From contig JAVVWR010000014.1 of the NCBI GenBank assembly GCA_036652035.1, positions 1-52,522 on the forward strand: DNA of 52,522 nucleotides. The letters are read 5' to 3'. The notes beneath the pieces were generated by a model, which saw nothing but the letters and a program-made list of their open reading frames with translations, was not told where the DNA came from and searched no databases. The translations under genes were made by a program, and so were the position numbers. This DNA is from JAEZVV01 sp036652035 (GTDB taxonomy: Bacteria > Pseudomonadota > Gammaproteobacteria > Burkholderiales > Burkholderiaceae_F). Each line of letters opens with the position of its first letter. Position 1 is the first letter of the stretch. Of the stretch, positions 1-7,269 are shown piece after piece.

Positions 1-16
1 CGCAGGCGCTCGCGCA

Positions 17-44
17 GCGAAAGAAAGAATCCGCGTTCTTTCGC
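17..44. repeat. Short inverted repeat at the window edge
   Basis: A 9-bp perfect inverted repeat, GCGAAAGAA (17-25) and TTCTTTCGC (36-44), encloses a 10-base loop. It lies downstream of the LysE gene on the minus strand and could act as a transcript-end hairpin. No T-run follows on the minus strand, so it is not a convincing intrinsic terminator. Confidence 0.35.
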
Positions 45-105
45 GCCTTTCCGCGCCTTTCCACGTTCGTCCGCGGTAAAAATTTCCTTGCCCTTCATCC
101 GTTTT

Positions 106-759
106 CTACTGCGTTCGTGGGGTCAGAGCGAGCCAGACGGCGAGCGCGCCAAAGGCGATTCCCAGGAACCAGCGTTGCAGCCGCAGCCACAGCGGGCGCT
201 CGCCGAGAAACCTGGCGAGGCCGCCTGCGACGGTCACGAGCGAGCCGTCGACCAGCACCGCACTCACGATCTGGATGCCGCCCAACAACAGGCTTTGCGC
301 CAGCACCGGCCCGGCCGCGGGCGAGATGAACTGGGGAAAGAGCGAGAGGTAGAAGAGCGCGACCTTGGGGTTGAGCACCGAGGCCATCAAGCCCTGGCGC
401 AGAAGCACGCGATCGGGCACGGGCGCGAGCGGTTGTGGCGCAAAGCTCAGCCCGCCGCCGCGCACGGTATTGATCGCCAGAAACAGCAGGTAGGCGGCAC
501 CGACGAGTTTGATGGCCTCAAAGGCGAGCGGCACCGCGAGCAGAACCACGCTCAGACCGAACGCCGCCAGGCTGGCGTGCAAGGCCTGGCCGGCTGCCAC
601 GCCGATCAGGGAGAAATAGCCGGCGCGCCGGCCCTGCGTCAGGGTGCGAGAGATCAGGTACAGCCACACCGGTCCGGGCGTGAGCGCCAACACCAGCGCC
701 GCGGCGCCAAACAGCGCGAGTGCGCGCGGCGTGAGGCCAAAGAGGTTTAGCGTGTCCAT
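106..759 (-). CDS. LysE/RhtB family amino-acid exporter
   Basis: This 217-residue inner-membrane protein has the layout of the LysE/RhtB translocators, which export amino acids or their derivatives. The N-terminus carries the family signature LALTPGPVWLYLISRTL at about residues 15-33, followed by a G-rich helix (GVAAGQALHASLAAFGL). A middle NPKVALFYLSLFPQF motif is also typical. The open frame runs much further upstream, but the ATG at 759 gives the family's normal N-terminus and length. It overlaps the end of the upstream acetyltransferase by 13 bases, so the two are probably translationally coupled. It is the last gene visible in the liuR operon. The substrate cannot be read from sequence; export of an acylated or branched-chain amino acid would fit the neighbours, but that is inference. 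Confidence 0.9.
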   Translation of the reverse strand: MDTLNLFGLTPRALALFGAAALVLALTPGPVWLYLISRTLTQGRRAGYFSLIGVAAGQALHASLAAFGLSVVLLAVPLAFEAIKLVGAAYLLFLAINTVRGGGLSFAPQPLAPVPDRVLLRQGLMASVLNPKVALFYLSLFPQFISPAAGPVLAQSLLLGGIQIVSAVLVDGSLVTVAGGLARFLGERPLWLRLQRWFLGIAFGALAVWLALTPRTQ

Positions 760-1457
760 TCGTAGCCGACCTCGACCGACTTGCTTACACCATGCTCGCC
801 GGGGGCCGCTTGGCCGAGGCGGACAAAGCCGAAGTCCTCGTAGAGCCGGCAGGCGGCGACCAGCTCGGGTCGGCTGTGCAACACCACGCGCGCGTGGCGG
901 GCGCGGCAGAAATCCATCGCCACTTCCATCATGCGTCGGCCCCAGCCCTGGCCGCGCAAGGCGTCCGAGAGAATGAACCAGCGCATCTCGGGGGTGCCGT
1001 GGCCGGAGTCGTGGTCGATCACCATGGTGCCGTGGATGCGGCCGGCATGAACCAGCAGCCAGACGCCGTCCTGGAGCGGGTCGTAGCGGTCCATGAAGCT
1101 GGCGATATCGCGCAGGCGCTGCGCCTCGAAGGCCAGCCCGAAACCAACGTGGTGCGAGTAATACGCGGTCTGCAGCGCGGCACTGGCGCTCAATCCGCCG
1201 GGCAGCAGGAGCGGCAACAGGGTTGGAACGTGAGCGTCGAGCGCCGTCATCAGCGGCCACACCACCACCGCTCCGGCGGCGGTGCCCAGCAGGATCGAGC
1301 GCGGCGCGCCGTGAGCGTCGGTGCGGATCACGTGGGCGCCACGGGCGGGCTCGCCCGCCGCGATGATCGAATGCGGGGAGGCGGGGTCGGTGCGGCTGGC
1401 GCGGCAGAACTCGGCCCAGAAAGCACCGGGGGCGGGGGCGGCGGGGGGGATGTGCAT
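747..1457 (-). CDS. GNAT family N-acetyltransferase with N-terminal extension
   Basis: The C-terminal two thirds is a GNAT acetyltransferase domain. It has a YYSHHVGFG.AFEAQ entry, a DPLQDGVWLLVHAGRIHGT strand pair, and an acetyl-CoA loop RGQGWGRRMMEVAMDFCRA near residues 175-190. The family transfers an acetyl group from acetyl-CoA to an amine; the acceptor here is unknown. Domains of this type are often found fused behind MarR regulators, but the first 90 residues here do not look like a MarR winged helix and I could not assign them. The start at 1457 is the longest ATG; a later start is possible. It sits between a second acetyltransferase and the LysE exporter on the same strand. Confidence 0.8.
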   Translation of the reverse strand: MHIPPAAPAPGAFWAEFCRASRTDPASPHSIIAAGEPARGAHVIRTDAHGAPRSILLGTAAGAVVVWPLMTALDAHVPTLLPLLLPGGLSASAALQTAYYSHHVGFGLAFEAQRLRDIASFMDRYDPLQDGVWLLVHAGRIHGTMVIDHDSGHGTPEMRWFILSDALRGQGWGRRMMEVAMDFCRARHARVVLHSRPELVAACRLYEDFGFVRLGQAAPGEHGVSKSVEVGYEWTR

Positions 1458-1466
1458 GGTCGAGGT

Positions 1467-1997
1467 TTACGCGCGGATTCGCGCCCAGGTGCAGATGTCG
1501 ATCGGCTCGCCCGCCTTGATCACGCTGCGGCGCTGCAGGCCTTCGCGTTCGAAGCCGTTTTTCTCCAGCACCCGCATCGAGGCCGGGTTGTCGGCGTGGA
1601 CCGGAGCAAACACTCGAGTCACGCCCAGCGGCTCAAAGGCGATGCGTGTGAGCGCCGCCACTACCTGCGTGCTCACGCCGCGGCCCCAATAGGCTTCGCC
1701 CAGCCAGTAGCCAATCTCGACCGAGCAGGCGGACTGGCCTTCGCCCGGGTGGATTCCGGCGCCGCCCACGGCGAGGTCGTCGCAGGCGATCGCCCAGTTG
1801 CTGCCGCCCAATGCGATGTGCCCGCGATCAACCCAGTGCCGGGCGATCGCCAGGCTGTAGGGGTAAGGAAAGCCGTCGCTCATGTTGCGCCAGATGCGGA
1901 TGTTGCTGGCGTGCTGCGCCAGCGATTCGGCGTCGGCCGCGCGCCAGGCGCGCAGCGTCCAGCCCGGCAGGGCAAGAGCGACGCTCGGCAGGCTCAC
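1467..1997 (-). CDS. RimJ/RimL-type GNAT acetyltransferase
   Basis: This 176-residue protein resembles RimJ/RimL-type acetyltransferases, which acetylate protein N-termini or small amines. It opens with LPGWTLRAWRAADAESLAQHASN, contains WIRN-like IRIWRNMSDGFPYPY, and has the acetyl-CoA motif IGYWLGEAYWGRGVSTQVV. The late segment VFAPVHADNPASMRVLEKNGFEREG is the usual family ending. I chose the GTG at 1997 because it overlaps the stop codon of isovaleryl-CoA dehydrogenase as GTGA, which indicates translational coupling. The longer frame upstream of it lies entirely inside that gene. It is the fourth gene of the operon. Confidence 0.88.
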   Translation of the reverse strand: MSLPSVALALPGWTLRAWRAADAESLAQHASNIRIWRNMSDGFPYPYSLAIARHWVDRGHIALGGSNWAIACDDLAVGGAGIHPGEGQSACSVEIGYWLGEAYWGRGVSTQVVAALTRIAFEPLGVTRVFAPVHADNPASMRVLEKNGFEREGLQRRSVIKAGEPIDICTWARIRA

Positions 1998-3172
1998 ATC
2001 GTTTCCGCGAACAGCTCGCGGCCGATCAGCATGCGGCGGATCTCGCTCGTGCCCGCGCCGATCTCGTAGAGCTTGGCGTCGCGCCACAGGCGGCCGGTCG
2101 GGCTGTCGTTGATGTAGCCCATGCCACCCAGGGCCTGGATCGCTTCGCCCGCCATCCAGGTCGCTTTTTCCGCCGAATACAGGATCGCGCCGGCGGCGTC
2201 CTTGCGGATCGACCGCACGGTGTCGGGCGTGGCGCGGTCGCAGGCGCGGCCCACTTCGTAGACGTAGGCGCGGCAGGCCATCAGGGTGGTGTACATGTCG
2301 GCGAGCTTGCCCTGCATCAGCTGGAATTCGCCGATCGCCTGGCCGAACTGTTGGCGCTCATGCACGTAGGGCACGGTGACGTCCATGCACGCGCTCATGA
2401 TTCCCAGCGGCCCGCCGGCGAGCACCGCGCGCTCGAAGTCGAGTCCGCTCATCAAGACCTTGACGCCACCGCCGACCTGGCCCAGCACGTTTTCCGCGGG
2501 GACTTCACAGTCGGTGAACACCAGCTCGCCGGTGTGCGAGCCGCGCATGCCGAGCTTGTCGAGCTTCTGCGCCACCGCGAAGCCCTTGAATCCCTTCTCG
2601 ACCAGAAACGCGGTCATGCCGCGCGGCCCGGCTGCCGGGTCGGTCTTGGCGTAGACCACCAGCACGTCGGCGTCGGGGCCGTTGGTGATCCACATCTTGT
2701 TGCCGTTGAGAACGTAGCGGTCGCCCTGCCGGTCGGCGCGCAGGCGCATCGAAACCACGTCGCTGCCCGCGCCCGGCTCGCTCATCGCCAGAGCGCCGAC
2801 GTGCTCGCCGGTGATGAGCTTGGGCAGGTATTTGTCGCGCTGCGCCTGGCTGCCGTTGCGCTGGATCTGGTTGATGCACAGGTTCGAGTGCGCGCCGTAC
2901 GACAGGCCTACCGCGGCGCTGGCGCGGCTGATCTCTTCCATCGCCACGATGTGCGCCAGGTAGCCAAGATTGACGCCGCCGTATTGCTCGGGCGCGGTGA
3001 TGCCCAAGAGGCCCAGCTCGCCGAACTTGCGCCACAAGTCCATCGGGAACTGGTCGGTGCGGTCGATCTCGGCCGCGCGCGGTGCGATCTCCTTCGCAGC
3101 AAAGCCTTGCACCATGTGGCGCAGGGCGTCGATGTCGTCACCGAGATGGAAGTTCAGTCCGGGCAGGTTCAT
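1994..3172 (-). CDS. ivd: Isovaleryl-CoA dehydrogenase
   Basis: A 392-residue acyl-CoA dehydrogenase that fits the isovaleryl-CoA dehydrogenase subgroup, the FAD enzyme that turns isovaleryl-CoA into 3-methylcrotonyl-CoA in leucine breakdown. The start MNLPGLNFHLGDDIDALR and the segments ALAMSEPGAGSDVVSM (FAD contact) and YLAHIVAMEEISRASAAVGLSYGAHSNLC are characteristic of it. The likely catalytic base is Glu247 in GLDFERAVLAGGPLG, the position used by isovaleryl-CoA dehydrogenases rather than by medium-chain enzymes. The C-terminus GGMGYINDSPTGRLWRDAKLYEIGAGTSEIRRMLIGREL is complete. The MerR gene two places upstream matches LiuR, the usual regulator of this pathway in betaproteobacteria. 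The other leucine-pathway genes (liuBCDE) are not in the window. Confidence 0.95.
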   Translation of the reverse strand: MNLPGLNFHLGDDIDALRHMVQGFAAKEIAPRAAEIDRTDQFPMDLWRKFGELGLLGITAPEQYGGVNLGYLAHIVAMEEISRASAAVGLSYGAHSNLCINQIQRNGSQAQRDKYLPKLITGEHVGALAMSEPGAGSDVVSMRLRADRQGDRYVLNGNKMWITNGPDADVLVVYAKTDPAAGPRGMTAFLVEKGFKGFAVAQKLDKLGMRGSHTGELVFTDCEVPAENVLGQVGGGVKVLMSGLDFERAVLAGGPLGIMSACMDVTVPYVHERQQFGQAIGEFQLMQGKLADMYTTLMACRAYVYEVGRACDRATPDTVRSIRKDAAGAILYSAEKATWMAGEAIQALGGMGYINDSPTGRLWRDAKLYEIGAGTSEIRRMLIGRELFAETM

Positions 3173-3216
3173 GCGCGATCTCGAAGAGATTGAGAAAGAG
3201 AGCGATCCGGCAGCGA

Positions 3217-3690
3217 TCAGGGCAGAGCGCGCGAGTTGGCCAGTTGCACCATGCCGCGTACCACGCGGTAGACCGTCCACACCCAGACGGCCAGCATGCC
3301 GAAGGCGCCGATCAGGGCCGCGGTGAAGGTGGCGAAGATGTCCTGCCAGTCGAGCGCGAAGCTGATGTCGCCGGGGCCGTTGCTGCCTTCGATGGCGACG
3401 CTCACCACCGGCCAGGCGCCACCGACGATGGTCAGCAGCGCCACCGTGTACCAGAGCGCCGAGAACCAGAAGGTGCGGATCATCCAGCGGTGATGGCTGC
3501 TGATGAAGGTGCCGGCGGTTTCGTCACGCTGGACGTAATTGATCACCAGGCCGATCAGCCAGGGCCAGACCATGAAGAGGCCAACCGCCTCGAAGGCGTA
3601 AGCGACCCAGGCCCAGGTGGTGTCGTTGCCATTGAGCGGGGGCGGAGCGGGATGGGTTGGGGGCGCGAACGGCGGAATTTCCTGATTCAT
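3217..3690 (-). CDS. Small DUF4870-like membrane protein
   Basis: A 157-residue inner-membrane protein. A proline-rich cytoplasmic N-terminus is followed by about three or four hydrophobic segments (WVAYAFEAVGLFMVWPWLIGLVINYVQ, FWFSALWYTVALLTIVGGAW, ATFTAALIGAFGMLAVWVWTVYRVVRG). The ISSHHRWMIRTFWFS segment between helices and the closing VYRVVRGMVQLANSRAL recall DUF4870 proteins, whose function is unknown. The ATG at 3690 overlaps the stop of the LiuR-like regulator (ATGA), so it is in the same transcript. Its role beside leucine catabolism is not evident. Confidence 0.8.
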   Translation of the reverse strand: MNQEIPPFAPPTHPAPPPLNGNDTTWAWVAYAFEAVGLFMVWPWLIGLVINYVQRDETAGTFISSHHRWMIRTFWFSALWYTVALLTIVGGAWPVVSVAIEGSNGPGDISFALDWQDIFATFTAALIGAFGMLAVWVWTVYRVVRGMVQLANSRALP

Positions 3691-4130
3691 GGTTCTTCTG
3701 GCAGAGGGTGATGTGGGGGCGTGGCGAGCAAGGCCTGGCATTCATCTTCGTGGCGCTCGATCTCGGCCAGGGTCACCGCGATGTCCTCGCGCTGCTGCTC
3801 GAGCGTCAAACGCAAACCGGCCAGCACGGCCAGGAAAGAGCGGGCCTGGGCGCTGGCGTCCTTGGGGGTTTCGTACATGTCGATCAGATCGCGGATCTGC
3901 AGCAAGCTCATTCCCAGACGCTTGCCGCGCAGGGTGAGCTTGAGCCGGGTGCGGTCGCGCGCCGAATAGACGCGGGTGAGGCCGGAAGTGCCCGAGCGCT
4001 CCGGCTGCAGGATGCCCTGGTCCTCGTAAAACCGGATCGCGCGCGGAGTGATCGCGAACTCGCGGGCGAGCGTGGTGATGCTGAAGGACTCGCCGGCCGG
4101 ATCGGCGCTGGCGCTGCGGGCGGGGGGCAT
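3687..4130 (-). CDS. liuR: MerR-family regulator, LiuR-like
   Basis: A 147-residue MerR-family repressor. The winged-helix DNA-binding part is residues 16-85 (FSITTLAREFAITPRAIRFYEDQGIL, then a wing ending in YSARDRTRLKLTLRGKRLGMSL). A long dimerisation helix and a short acidic tail follow. No metal-binding cysteines are present, as expected for LiuR rather than a metal sensor. LiuR controls leucine and isovalerate breakdown in betaproteobacteria, and isovaleryl-CoA dehydrogenase lies just downstream in the same operon. A near-perfect palindrome 32 bases upstream of the start is a probable self-regulatory site. The effector (likely a branched-chain acyl-CoA intermediate) is family knowledge, not visible here. 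Confidence 0.88.
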   Translation of the reverse strand: MPPARSASADPAGESFSITTLAREFAITPRAIRFYEDQGILQPERSGTSGLTRVYSARDRTRLKLTLRGKRLGMSLLQIRDLIDMYETPKDASAQARSFLAVLAGLRLTLEQQREDIAVTLAEIERHEDECQALLATPPHHPLPEEP

Positions 4131-4161
4131 GGTCTTCGGGTTTGTTCGTGGGTGCTTGAAG

Positions 4162-4177
4162 TTTACGTTAACGTCAA
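4162..4177 (-). promoter_or_regulatory. Probable LiuR operator
   Basis: TTTACGTTAACGTCAA is a 16-bp palindrome with a single mismatched pair, centred about 39 bases upstream of the liuR start. Its ACGT-TA-ACGT core matches the general form of LiuR sites in proteobacteria. The position fits autoregulation of the liuR-ivd operon. The upstream promoter elements are cut off by the assembly gap that begins 28 bases further on. Confidence 0.7.
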
Positions 4178-4204
4178 GTGGATGGGTGGCTGAATTCGGC
4201 TCCG

Positions 4205-4304
4205 NNNNNNNNNNNNNNNNNNNNNNNNNNNNNNNNNNNNNNNNNNNNNNNNNNNNNNNNNNNNNNNNNNNNNNNNNNNNNNNNNNNNNNNNNNNNNNNN
4301 NNNN
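4205..4304. other. Assembly gap of 100 N
   Basis: Exactly 100 undetermined bases, the conventional placeholder for a scaffold gap of unknown true length. The rest of 4131-4556 holds the LiuR operator on one side and the PEP-CTERM gene's terminator on the other; I see no gene in it. Confidence 0.99.
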
Positions 4305-4508
4305 TGGCGCGTTCGGGGCATTAAAGCCGGGAAGCCCCGCAAGACTTTCAATGGGTTGCCGTGGGTGCGGTTTCGGAGGGTTGCTGATGGTCTTGATGTC
4401 AGCGCAGTCGTGCTGAATCGACCGTTATGACAATGTTGACGATGGCCGCATCTTTTGGCGCGGGTGCAGATGGCTGGCAAAACATCGGCGCACCCTAAAA
4501 AAGCCCAG

Positions 4509-4537
4509 AAAGAAAAAGCCCGCCGAAGCGGCGGGCT
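4509..4537 (-). terminator. Intrinsic terminator of the PEP-CTERM gene
   Basis: An 8-bp perfect stem AGCCCGCC (4517-4524) / GGCGGGCT (4530-4537) with a small loop. On the minus strand it is followed by a T-rich tract, TTTTT then CTTTCT. It ends 19 bases beyond the stop codon of the PEP-CTERM gene. Confidence 0.88.
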
Positions 4538-4556
4538 CTTGGCTAAGCGCGGGTTC

Positions 4557-5195
4557 TCAGGCAGCGAGTTGCGCTTGCTTGCGACGGCGACCGGCGGCGC
4601 CAAACATGCCAACCAAGCCCAGGCCTAGCAGGCTGAGCGTGGCCGGTTCAGGAATGCCAACCGCCGCGTTGTTCACAGTGAATTTCAGGACGCCGGGCAG
4701 CAGCGAGATCTGGTTGTAATCAAGAACAAAACTATATTCGCCAGCGGCAGGAGCGTTCACAACGAAGGGACTGTCAACGGCGGAGGTGGGGAGCGGCTGG
4801 TTGAGGACCGTGCCAATGCCGGTGACGGACAGAACCACGCCGTCGTCGTGCGGAATGTTGAAGGTATTAGCGCCAGCGTTGAGATAGGTGGTGCCGGTGA
4901 ACTGGAGGTGGATGCTGGTAGCTAGGTTGCTAGCAAGAGCAGCACCGGTGAGGAAGGTGGGGTTGTTGAGGAAGGCGCCGATCGTATTGCCGCTGCTGAG
5001 GGTGCTGAAATCGATGCCCTTGGCGCCGCCGACGATGAAGGTGGCGTCAGCCGGTCCGGCGGGGACCACGCTCGCGTTGTTGCTGAAGTCGTTGATCCAG
5101 AGCGAACCCATGATCGGAGAGGCCTGAGCGGGCAGCGCCAGACAAAGAGCCAAACCAGTAGCCGCGGCGTAAGTCACAGATTTGAGATTGATCAT
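4557..5195 (-). CDS. PEP-CTERM sorting-domain protein
   Basis: A 212-residue exported protein. Residues 1-25 form a signal peptide (hydrophobic AATGLALCLALPAQA, cut after QAS or nearby). The body is a beta-rich, Gly/Asn/Thr-rich domain of unknown function. The last 33 residues are a textbook PEP-CTERM tail: IPEPATLSLLGLGLVGMF followed by GRRRKQ. Such tails are recognised by EpsH-type exosortases, which process the protein for display on the surface or in exopolysaccharide. An AGGAG ribosome site sits 6 bases before the ATG. It is a single-gene unit with its own terminator. No exosortase or EPS gene is in the window, so the processing enzyme must be encoded elsewhere. Confidence 0.93.
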   Translation of the reverse strand: MINLKSVTYAAATGLALCLALPAQASPIMGSLWINDFSNNASVVPAGPADATFIVGGAKGIDFSTLSSGNTIGAFLNNPTFLTGAALASNLATSIHLQFTGTTYLNAGANTFNIPHDDGVVLSVTGIGTVLNQPLPTSAVDSPFVVNAPAAGEYSFVLDYNQISLLPGVLKFTVNNAAVGIPEPATLSLLGLGLVGMFGAAGRRRKQAQLAA

Positions 5196-5530
5196 TTGTC
5201 GCTCCTAGGCGAGGACCCCGTGTCCTCGGTTCATTGTTCTAAGCACGAAACAGGCCAGGCTTATGAATCAATGGTTTATGCGGTGGTGCGGCTGGAAGGT
5301 GTCAACGGTATCGACAGAAGGGGGAGCTTCTTAAAACGTGTTCACACTCCTCTGAGTAGCAGGCTTAGGAAGCCCAATGAGCTGGAGGCACTACTCAAAA
5401 CCATCCCAGCAATGGCGCCTCTGCCGTAGATCAAGCACGAACCGGGCATCTATAAAAATCCAGTAGTTAGGGGTGAACGGCTCTTGATGTAAAGAAAAAC
5501 GGTATCAAGCCAGCGGTCGGCCGGGTCTGT
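5196..5530. other. Leader and promoter region of the PEP-CTERM gene
   Basis: No convincing gene is present. The only open frame on the plus strand (5196-5429, 77 residues) has no recognisable domain, signal peptide or ribosome site. A small hairpin, GAGGAC (5211-5216) / GTCCTC (5222-5227), lies just upstream of the AGGAG ribosome site of the PEP-CTERM gene and could affect its translation. The right end stops abruptly at the recQ copy at 5531. Confidence 0.5.
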
Positions 5531-5802
5531 TCGCGGACAAGCCCCCAAAGCCTGGCCCGAACCAACCCGGTATCCTCGTCCGCTTCCCTCGCCAGCCCGC
5601 CTACGCCCCGCGCATGTCATCCCGCACCCCCGAATCCGTCCTGCGCGAAGTCTTTGGTTACCCGGTCTTCCGCGGCTTCCAGCGTGAGGTGATCGATACA
5701 GTGGTGAGCGGCAAGGACGCCCTGGTGTTGATGCCCACCGGCGGGGGAAAGAGTCTTTGCTACCAGATCCCGGCGCTGGTGCGAGAAGGGTTGGGCGTGG
5801 TG
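5531..5802 (+). repeat. Perfect 272-bp direct repeat, copy 1 (recQ 5' region)
   Basis: Bases 5531-5802 are identical to 10861-11132, an offset of exactly 5330. The repeat contains 83 bases of recQ upstream sequence and the first 189 bases of the recQ reading frame. Identity begins sharply at 5531 (GTCTGT before it here, ACGCCCC before the other copy). It breaks at 5803, with short chance matches to 5814. A perfect match with abrupt edges means the copy is very recent or is an artefact of assembly. Confidence 0.97.
5614..5802 (+). pseudogene. recQ: Truncated recQ 5' fragment
   Basis: This fragment encodes residues 1 to about 62 of RecQ, identical to the complete gene at 10944. It includes the Q-motif region FGYPVFRGFQREVI and the Walker A loop MPTGGGKSLCYQIP. 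At 5803 the sequence switches to the antisense of a CopK-like gene, so the frame continues to 6153 as unrelated residues. Without the DEAH box, second RecA lobe, zinc and HRDC domains it cannot be a helicase. If it is real, its copied upstream region could still drive transcription towards the AraC gene. Confidence 0.9.
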
Positions 5803-6026
5803 GTCTCGCTCTTGGCGCTTGTCAGCATGTCGCCATCGCGACCCTGCAAGACCTGGCCCTTGGCATCACGCAAGCTCATCTTGCCGTCGGCAAAGATGAG
5901 CAAGGTGCGGCCATCCTTGAGTTCGACTTTCTTGGCCTCCCAGCCTTGTACCGCGCTGGCGGAACCGGCGATCGCGCAGAGCGCAGCAGAGAGGATGAGG
6001 GCGGCAACCGTTTGGGTCGTCATCAT
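5760..6026 (-). pseudogene. CopK-like periplasmic protein, 3' end replaced by recQ sequence
   Basis: The reading frame starts at the ATG at 6026 behind an AAGGA ribosome site. A signal peptide (TVAALILSAALCAIAGSASA) precedes a short mature region containing KKVELKDGRTLLIFADGKMSLRDAKG, which resembles the periplasmic copper-binding protein CopK (ligand-rich, about 70 mature residues). After GDMLTSAK, near 5805, the sequence becomes the antisense of the recQ copy. The last 15-16 residues (SETTTPNP and onward) are therefore foreign, and the usual CopK ending is missing. Methionines suited to copper binding are few here, so the CopK link is a resemblance only. Whether the truncation is real depends on the junction being real. 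Confidence 0.6.
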
Positions 6027-6449
6027 GGATTCCTTGGCAAGAAAACAGCGACAACAGCCAACTCCCGTGAGCGCTTCGATCGCTGGCGAGTTCCAGGCTC
6101 GGCGCCGCACGGCCAATTCATCATGGTCCGGCCTTGCCGCCGTGCCTGTCTGAGCGTCCTGAAGTGGCGAGGCGCGTTGCCGCGTCGCCACTGCGAGCAA
6201 GCTCGCGCACGGCACCGCGGGCTTCAAGTCGGCCAGAGTTCACCTTGATCCGCAGCCCCGTCGTGTCAGCCTGGAACGAAACCTTTACGGCCGCGCTGGC
6301 CCGGTGGCCGGGTTCGGCAAGAAAAATGCGCCGTGCTCGGTGCCAACCCCAATAGGCGGAAGGGGCGCGATTGCGCACCCTCAACACCAATGACGGCGTT
6401 GCCGCGCACCCTCTCCGCGGTGTGGGCGCAGCCGCCGCGGTGCCTGCCC
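6027..6449. other. Non-coding stretch between CopK-like fragment and AraC gene
   Basis: No gene could be supported on either strand. Open frames on both strands lack ribosome sites and domain resemblance. The AraC reading frame is open from 6333 with an in-frame ATG at 6391, so part of this region could belong to it. Confidence 0.45.
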
Positions 6450-7253
6450 ATGAGACTGCTGCCTCCCAAGAAATATCTGCCGAAAGAGGGTGGACCGGAT
6501 GACGTCAGTGTGCCCTTGACGGCGCTGCTGTTCTCCGGCGTCGATGAGCACGCCAGCCCGGTGTTCCACCGCCACCTCAAGGGTCAGTTGCTGATCCCCT
6601 TGTTTGGTGAAACGCATTGCCGGGTGCTGGGCGGGGCGTGGGTGGTGCCGCCGCGCTGCGGGGTGTGGATTCCGTCCGGCGTGCTGCATCGCAGTTTCCT
6701 GTCGAGCCATGGACAGATCTGCATGTTGTTCGTCAATCCGGAAACCGCGCCGATGCCCGAGCGCTGCTGCTCGCTGCCGCTGAGCGCACTGATTGTCGAG
6801 ATGTCCTTGCACCTGGCCCGGCTCAACCCGGCGGAGTTGGGCGAGGAGCACCACCGGCGCTTTGTTGCGGTCTTGCTTGAGCAGTTGGCCCAGGTGCGGC
6901 CCGACCAGCACTTTCTGCCAGTGCCGGATGACGAGCGCTTGCGCGAAGTGGCCGAGGCGCTGCTGGGCAATCCGGCCGATCGAACCCCGGTGTCCGAATG
7001 GGCGCGCAAGCTGGCTCTGAGCGAGCGCAGCTTCAATCGGCTGGTCAACGACAAGCTGGGCATGAGCTTTGTGGTGTGGCGGCGCCAGATTCAGTTGATT
7101 GCCGCGCAGCGCTGGCTGGTCGAGCGGCGTTCGGTGCAGCGGATTGCATCCGACCTGGGCTATGAATCGACCAGCGCTTTTATCGCCATGTTCCGCAAGT
7201 CCACCGGGCAGTCGCCGGCGCGTTTTCTGGAGCGATCGGCGCTGGTGGCCTGA
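6450..7253 (+). CDS. AraC-family transcriptional regulator
   Basis: A 267-residue AraC-type regulator. The N-terminal half is a cupin-like sensor (FHRHLKGQLLIPLFGETHCRVLGGAWVVPPRCGVWIPSGVLHRSF), with the His-rich pattern and the W.PSGV.H segment common in ligand-binding AraC_binding domains. The C-terminal 100 residues carry two helix-turn-helix motifs, including VSEWARKLALSERSFNRLVNDKLGMSF and RRSVQRIASDLGYESTSAFIAMFRKSTGQSPARF. The ATG at 6450 gives the normal length; an ATG at 6391 is an alternative. It converges on the Dcu transporter and is the only regulator near the flavoprotein/cytochrome genes, so it plausibly controls them. The ligand is unknown. Confidence 0.85.
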   Translation: MRLLPPKKYLPKEGGPDDVSVPLTALLFSGVDEHASPVFHRHLKGQLLIPLFGETHCRVLGGAWVVPPRCGVWIPSGVLHRSFLSSHGQICMLFVNPETAPMPERCCSLPLSALIVEMSLHLARLNPAELGEEHHRRFVAVLLEQLAQVRPDQHFLPVPDDERLREVAEALLGNPADRTPVSEWARKLALSERSFNRLVNDKLGMSFVVWRRQIQLIAAQRWLVERRSVQRIASDLGYESTSAFIAMFRKSTGQSPARFLERSALVA

Positions 7254-7269
7254 GGCCGCGGCTCAGGCC
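7247..7269. terminator. Palindrome spanning both convergent stop codons
   Basis: A perfect 8-bp stem GGCCTGAG (7247-7254) / CTCAGGCC (7262-7269) with a 7-base loop. It contains the TGA of the AraC gene (7251-7253) and the TGA of the Dcu gene (7263-7265) in its two arms. Its place between convergent genes suggests a shared transcript end, but no T-run follows on either strand. Confidence 0.45.

Noticed and set aside
792..2069. Long plus-strand open frames opposite the liuR operon (for example 792-2069 and 1811-3193)
   Set aside because: They are antisense shadows of well-supported minus-strand genes. They lack domains and ribosome sites and have His/Arg/Ala-rich, low-complexity translations, as expected for high-GC DNA.
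5196..5429. 77-residue plus-strand ORF beside the PEP-CTERM gene
   Set aside because: No domain, signal peptide or ribosome site, and it begins inside the leader of the divergent gene.
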